14,458 nt of DNA from Muribaculaceae bacterium (lineage in GTDB: Bacteria > Bacteroidota > Bacteroidia > Bacteroidales > Muribaculaceae). A program made the translations under genes and the position numbers. Location of the stretch: positions 1 to 14,458 of the forward strand of contig JAIDKP010000238.1 of assembly GCA_029051445.1 (NCBI GenBank), read 5' to 3'. Below, in pieces: positions 13,994 through 14,458 of the stretch (positions are counted from its first letter, which is position 1; every line of letters begins with the position of its first letter). The notes under the pieces were generated by a model that saw only the letters and a list, made by a program, of their open reading frames with translations, did no database searches and was not told the origin of the DNA.

Positions 13994-14269
13994 ATGAAGG
14001 TTAAACCACTTTCCGATCGTGTGCTCATCCAGCCCACCCCCGCCGAGGAAGTAACAGTCTCAGGCATCATCATCCCCGACGCAGCCAAAGAAAAACCCCT
14101 GAAGGGTACAGTCATGGCAGTCGGCCAGGGCACCAAGGACGAAACAATGGTAGTCAAAGAGGGCGACACAGTCCTCTACGGCAAATTTGCCGGCACAGAG
14201 ATCAAGATCGACGGCGAGATGCTCCTGATCATGCGTCAGAGCGACATTCTGGCAGTCATCGAGGAATAA
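13994..14269 (+). CDS. groES: Co-chaperonin GroES (10 kDa)
   Basis: Forms the seven-membered lid of the GroEL folding chamber in the cytoplasm. The 91 residues are near the usual 95-97 and typical for Bacteroidetes. VKPLSDRVLIQP opens the protein. EEVTVSGIIIPDAAKEKP (about 19-36) contains the mobile loop with the hydrophobic GIII tripeptide that docks on GroEL. KGTVMAVGQG, VKEGDTVLYGKFAGTEIKID and ILAVIEE complete the beta-barrel. groEL follows 26 bases later, the standard operon. Expression may be driven by the sigma-54-like promoter and palindrome upstream, since no CIRCE element is visible. Confidence 0.98.
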   Translation: MKVKPLSDRVLIQPTPAEEVTVSGIIIPDAAKEKPLKGTVMAVGQGTKDETMVVKEGDTVLYGKFAGTEIKIDGEMLLIMRQSDILAVIEE

Positions 14270-14280
14270 TAATCCACTAA

Positions 14281-14458
<178 letters not shown>

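Overview
The window looks like a chromosomal segment of a Bacteroidales bacterium, probably of the Muribaculaceae/Bacteroidaceae type. Three things point there: Bacteroidetes-style promoters (-7 box TAnnTTTG) in front of several genes, A-rich start regions without clear Shine-Dalgarno sequences, and family variants typical of the phylum (putative porin, HemW, AddB-like nuclease, short GroES, DUF2582 winged-helix protein). The family or genus level is an inference. No mobile element, CRISPR array, rRNA or tRNA was recognised.

Layout. Bases 1-604 hold the 5' part of a minus-strand putative porin, apparently with a TTG start. A short divergent promoter region (605-737) separates it from asnA on the plus strand. 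asnA converges on a long minus-strand block with only 8 bases between stop codons. In transcription order that block is: NSS transporter 2 (start 11341), a 92-residue one-helix protein overlapping it by ATGA, NSS transporter 1, metF (own promoter candidate), holB-like delta' subunit, a 1059-residue AddB-like PD-(D/E)XK protein and hemW. Spacings inside the metF-hemW part are 11-28 bases, so it reads as one operon joining folate/methionine metabolism, replication, recombination and haem handling.

Bases 11342-11853 form a 512-base divergent region between NSS transporter 2 and dnaA. It holds one perfect and two one-mismatch DnaA-box-like sites, a near-perfect 23-base AT palindrome, a 9-base direct repeat spaced three helical turns apart and a possible 24-codon ORF. 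To the right, on the plus strand, lie dnaA, a hairpin terminator whose 3' arm contains the -33 element of the next promoter, a DUF2582 winged-helix gene with a leader hairpin, a structured 343-base gap and groES-groEL (groEL cut by the window end).

The observations most worth checking are a close match to a sigma-54 promoter with an upstream 7+7 palindrome before groES, the transporter/small membrane protein/transporter unit, the DnaA-box region (with a constant C>G strand bias that argues against an origin there), the apparently near-leaderless start of NSS transporter 2 and the TTG-started porin. Most genes are ordinary housekeeping genes. I do not see an obviously new defence or mobile system.
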